A stretch of 13,584 nucleotides of DNA from an uncultured Rhodospirillaceae bacterium (GTDB lineage: Bacteria; Pseudomonadota; Alphaproteobacteria; RF32; CAG-239), in contig ONQU01000012.1 of the NCBI GenBank assembly GCA_900320035.1, positions 1-13,584 of the forward strand. The letters run 5' to 3'. How positions within the stretch are numbered: position 1 is the stretch's first letter; every line of letters begins with the position of its first letter. Position numbers and translations under genes: made by a program. Below, in pieces: positions 13,363 through 13,584 of the stretch. The notes below the pieces were generated by a model. The model saw only the letters and a program-made list of their open reading frames with translations. It was not told where the DNA came from and searched no databases.

Positions 13363-13584
13363 TCACAACGCATCCGGCGCTGTATCGATAATTTTTTCAA
13401 TTTGCTTTTTATATTTTGCCAACGCTTCCTGATTTTTCGGCGTCCAATTAACCGCCTCATCATTTAATGTCACCCATTTTAACTCTTTCTGCTTATTCGG
13501 CTCCACCACCTGAAGCAACGAAATATCGGTTGGTCGGCAAGCAAACCAATGCAGTTTATATTTATTATTTCTGACACTGCCAAG
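13363..13584 (-). CDS. 3' end of a gene, possibly a NUDIX hydrolase (partial)
   Basis: An open frame enters from the right edge on the minus strand and runs 73 codons to a TGA at 13363-13365. The peptide starts LGSVRNNKYKLHWFACRPTD and contains KELKWVTLNDEAVNWTPKNQ, then a Lys-rich helix ending IIDTAPDAL. The succession of a strand such as KLHWFACRP, an acidic loop, and 'E-L-K-W-V-T-L-N-D-E' resembles the C-terminal part of NUDIX hydrolases, where 'E...W' precedes the last helix. The diagnostic Nudix box would lie outside the window, so this remains a guess. Coding status is supported by amino acid composition and by the frame being open to the edge. Confidence 0.6.
   Translation of the reverse strand, partial: LGSVRNNKYKLHWFACRPTDISLLQVVEPNKQKELKWVTLNDEAVNWTPKNQEALAKYKKQIEKIIDTAPDAL

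Overview
The window reads as chromosomal DNA of an uncultured, fairly AT-rich alphaproteobacterium, possibly a host-associated lineage (inference). The main support is the alphaproteobacteria-style linkage of a membrane-anchored SPOR protein, nagZ and a tatA-like gene. An ankyrin-repeat protein and the gene complement (trhP/yegQ, miaA, ddl, xth, S41 peptidase, DUF3108-like protein) fit. Most genes are ordinary housekeeping genes packed tightly on both strands.

Left part (1-3093, plus strand): a small three-helix membrane protein; a flavin-dependent oxidoreductase of the nitronate monooxygenase/enoyl-reductase-like family with a cysteine-rich tail; a 2[4Fe-4S] ferredoxin closed by a clear intrinsic terminator; and a TrmN6-type tRNA A37 N6-methyltransferase. 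Converging on it from the minus strand (3105-4964) is a two-gene unit: exonuclease III, then directly abutting it a secreted S41 serine peptidase that appears to lack the PDZ domain.

Middle (5091-7369, plus strand): a probable operon of SPOR-domain protein, NagZ (peptidoglycan recycling) and a TatA/B-like protein. The scpA/scpB genes often found in this neighbourhood in alphaproteobacteria are absent. Converging from the minus strand (7386-10478) is an overlapping three-gene unit: DUF3108-like periplasmic protein, trhP (yegQ, tRNA U34 hydroxylation) and miaA (tRNA A37 isopentenylation). D-Ala-D-Ala ligase (10544-11452) runs divergently from it.

Right part (11545-13584): this is the accessory-looking stretch. 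A complete tRNA-Val(UAC) with encoded CCA and its own promoter and terminator is followed by about 180 bp of highly structured DNA that ends in an exact 12-nt copy of the tRNA 3' end. Then comes a minus-strand gene for a glycine-rich, membrane-anchored ankyrin-repeat protein with a near-consensus promoter. About 1.6 kb from the tRNA lies a 35-nt near-identical copy of the tRNA CCA end plus terminator. This looks like an integration footprint at a tRNA gene, possibly with a nested small non-autonomous element. The window ends in the 3' part of a minus-strand gene, perhaps a NUDIX hydrolase.

One functional thread: TrhP acts at U34 and TrmN6 at A37 of tRNA-Val(UAC) in E. coli, and the gene for that tRNA lies in the same 13.6 kb. 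No phage-defence system, CRISPR array, transposase or integrase is visible.
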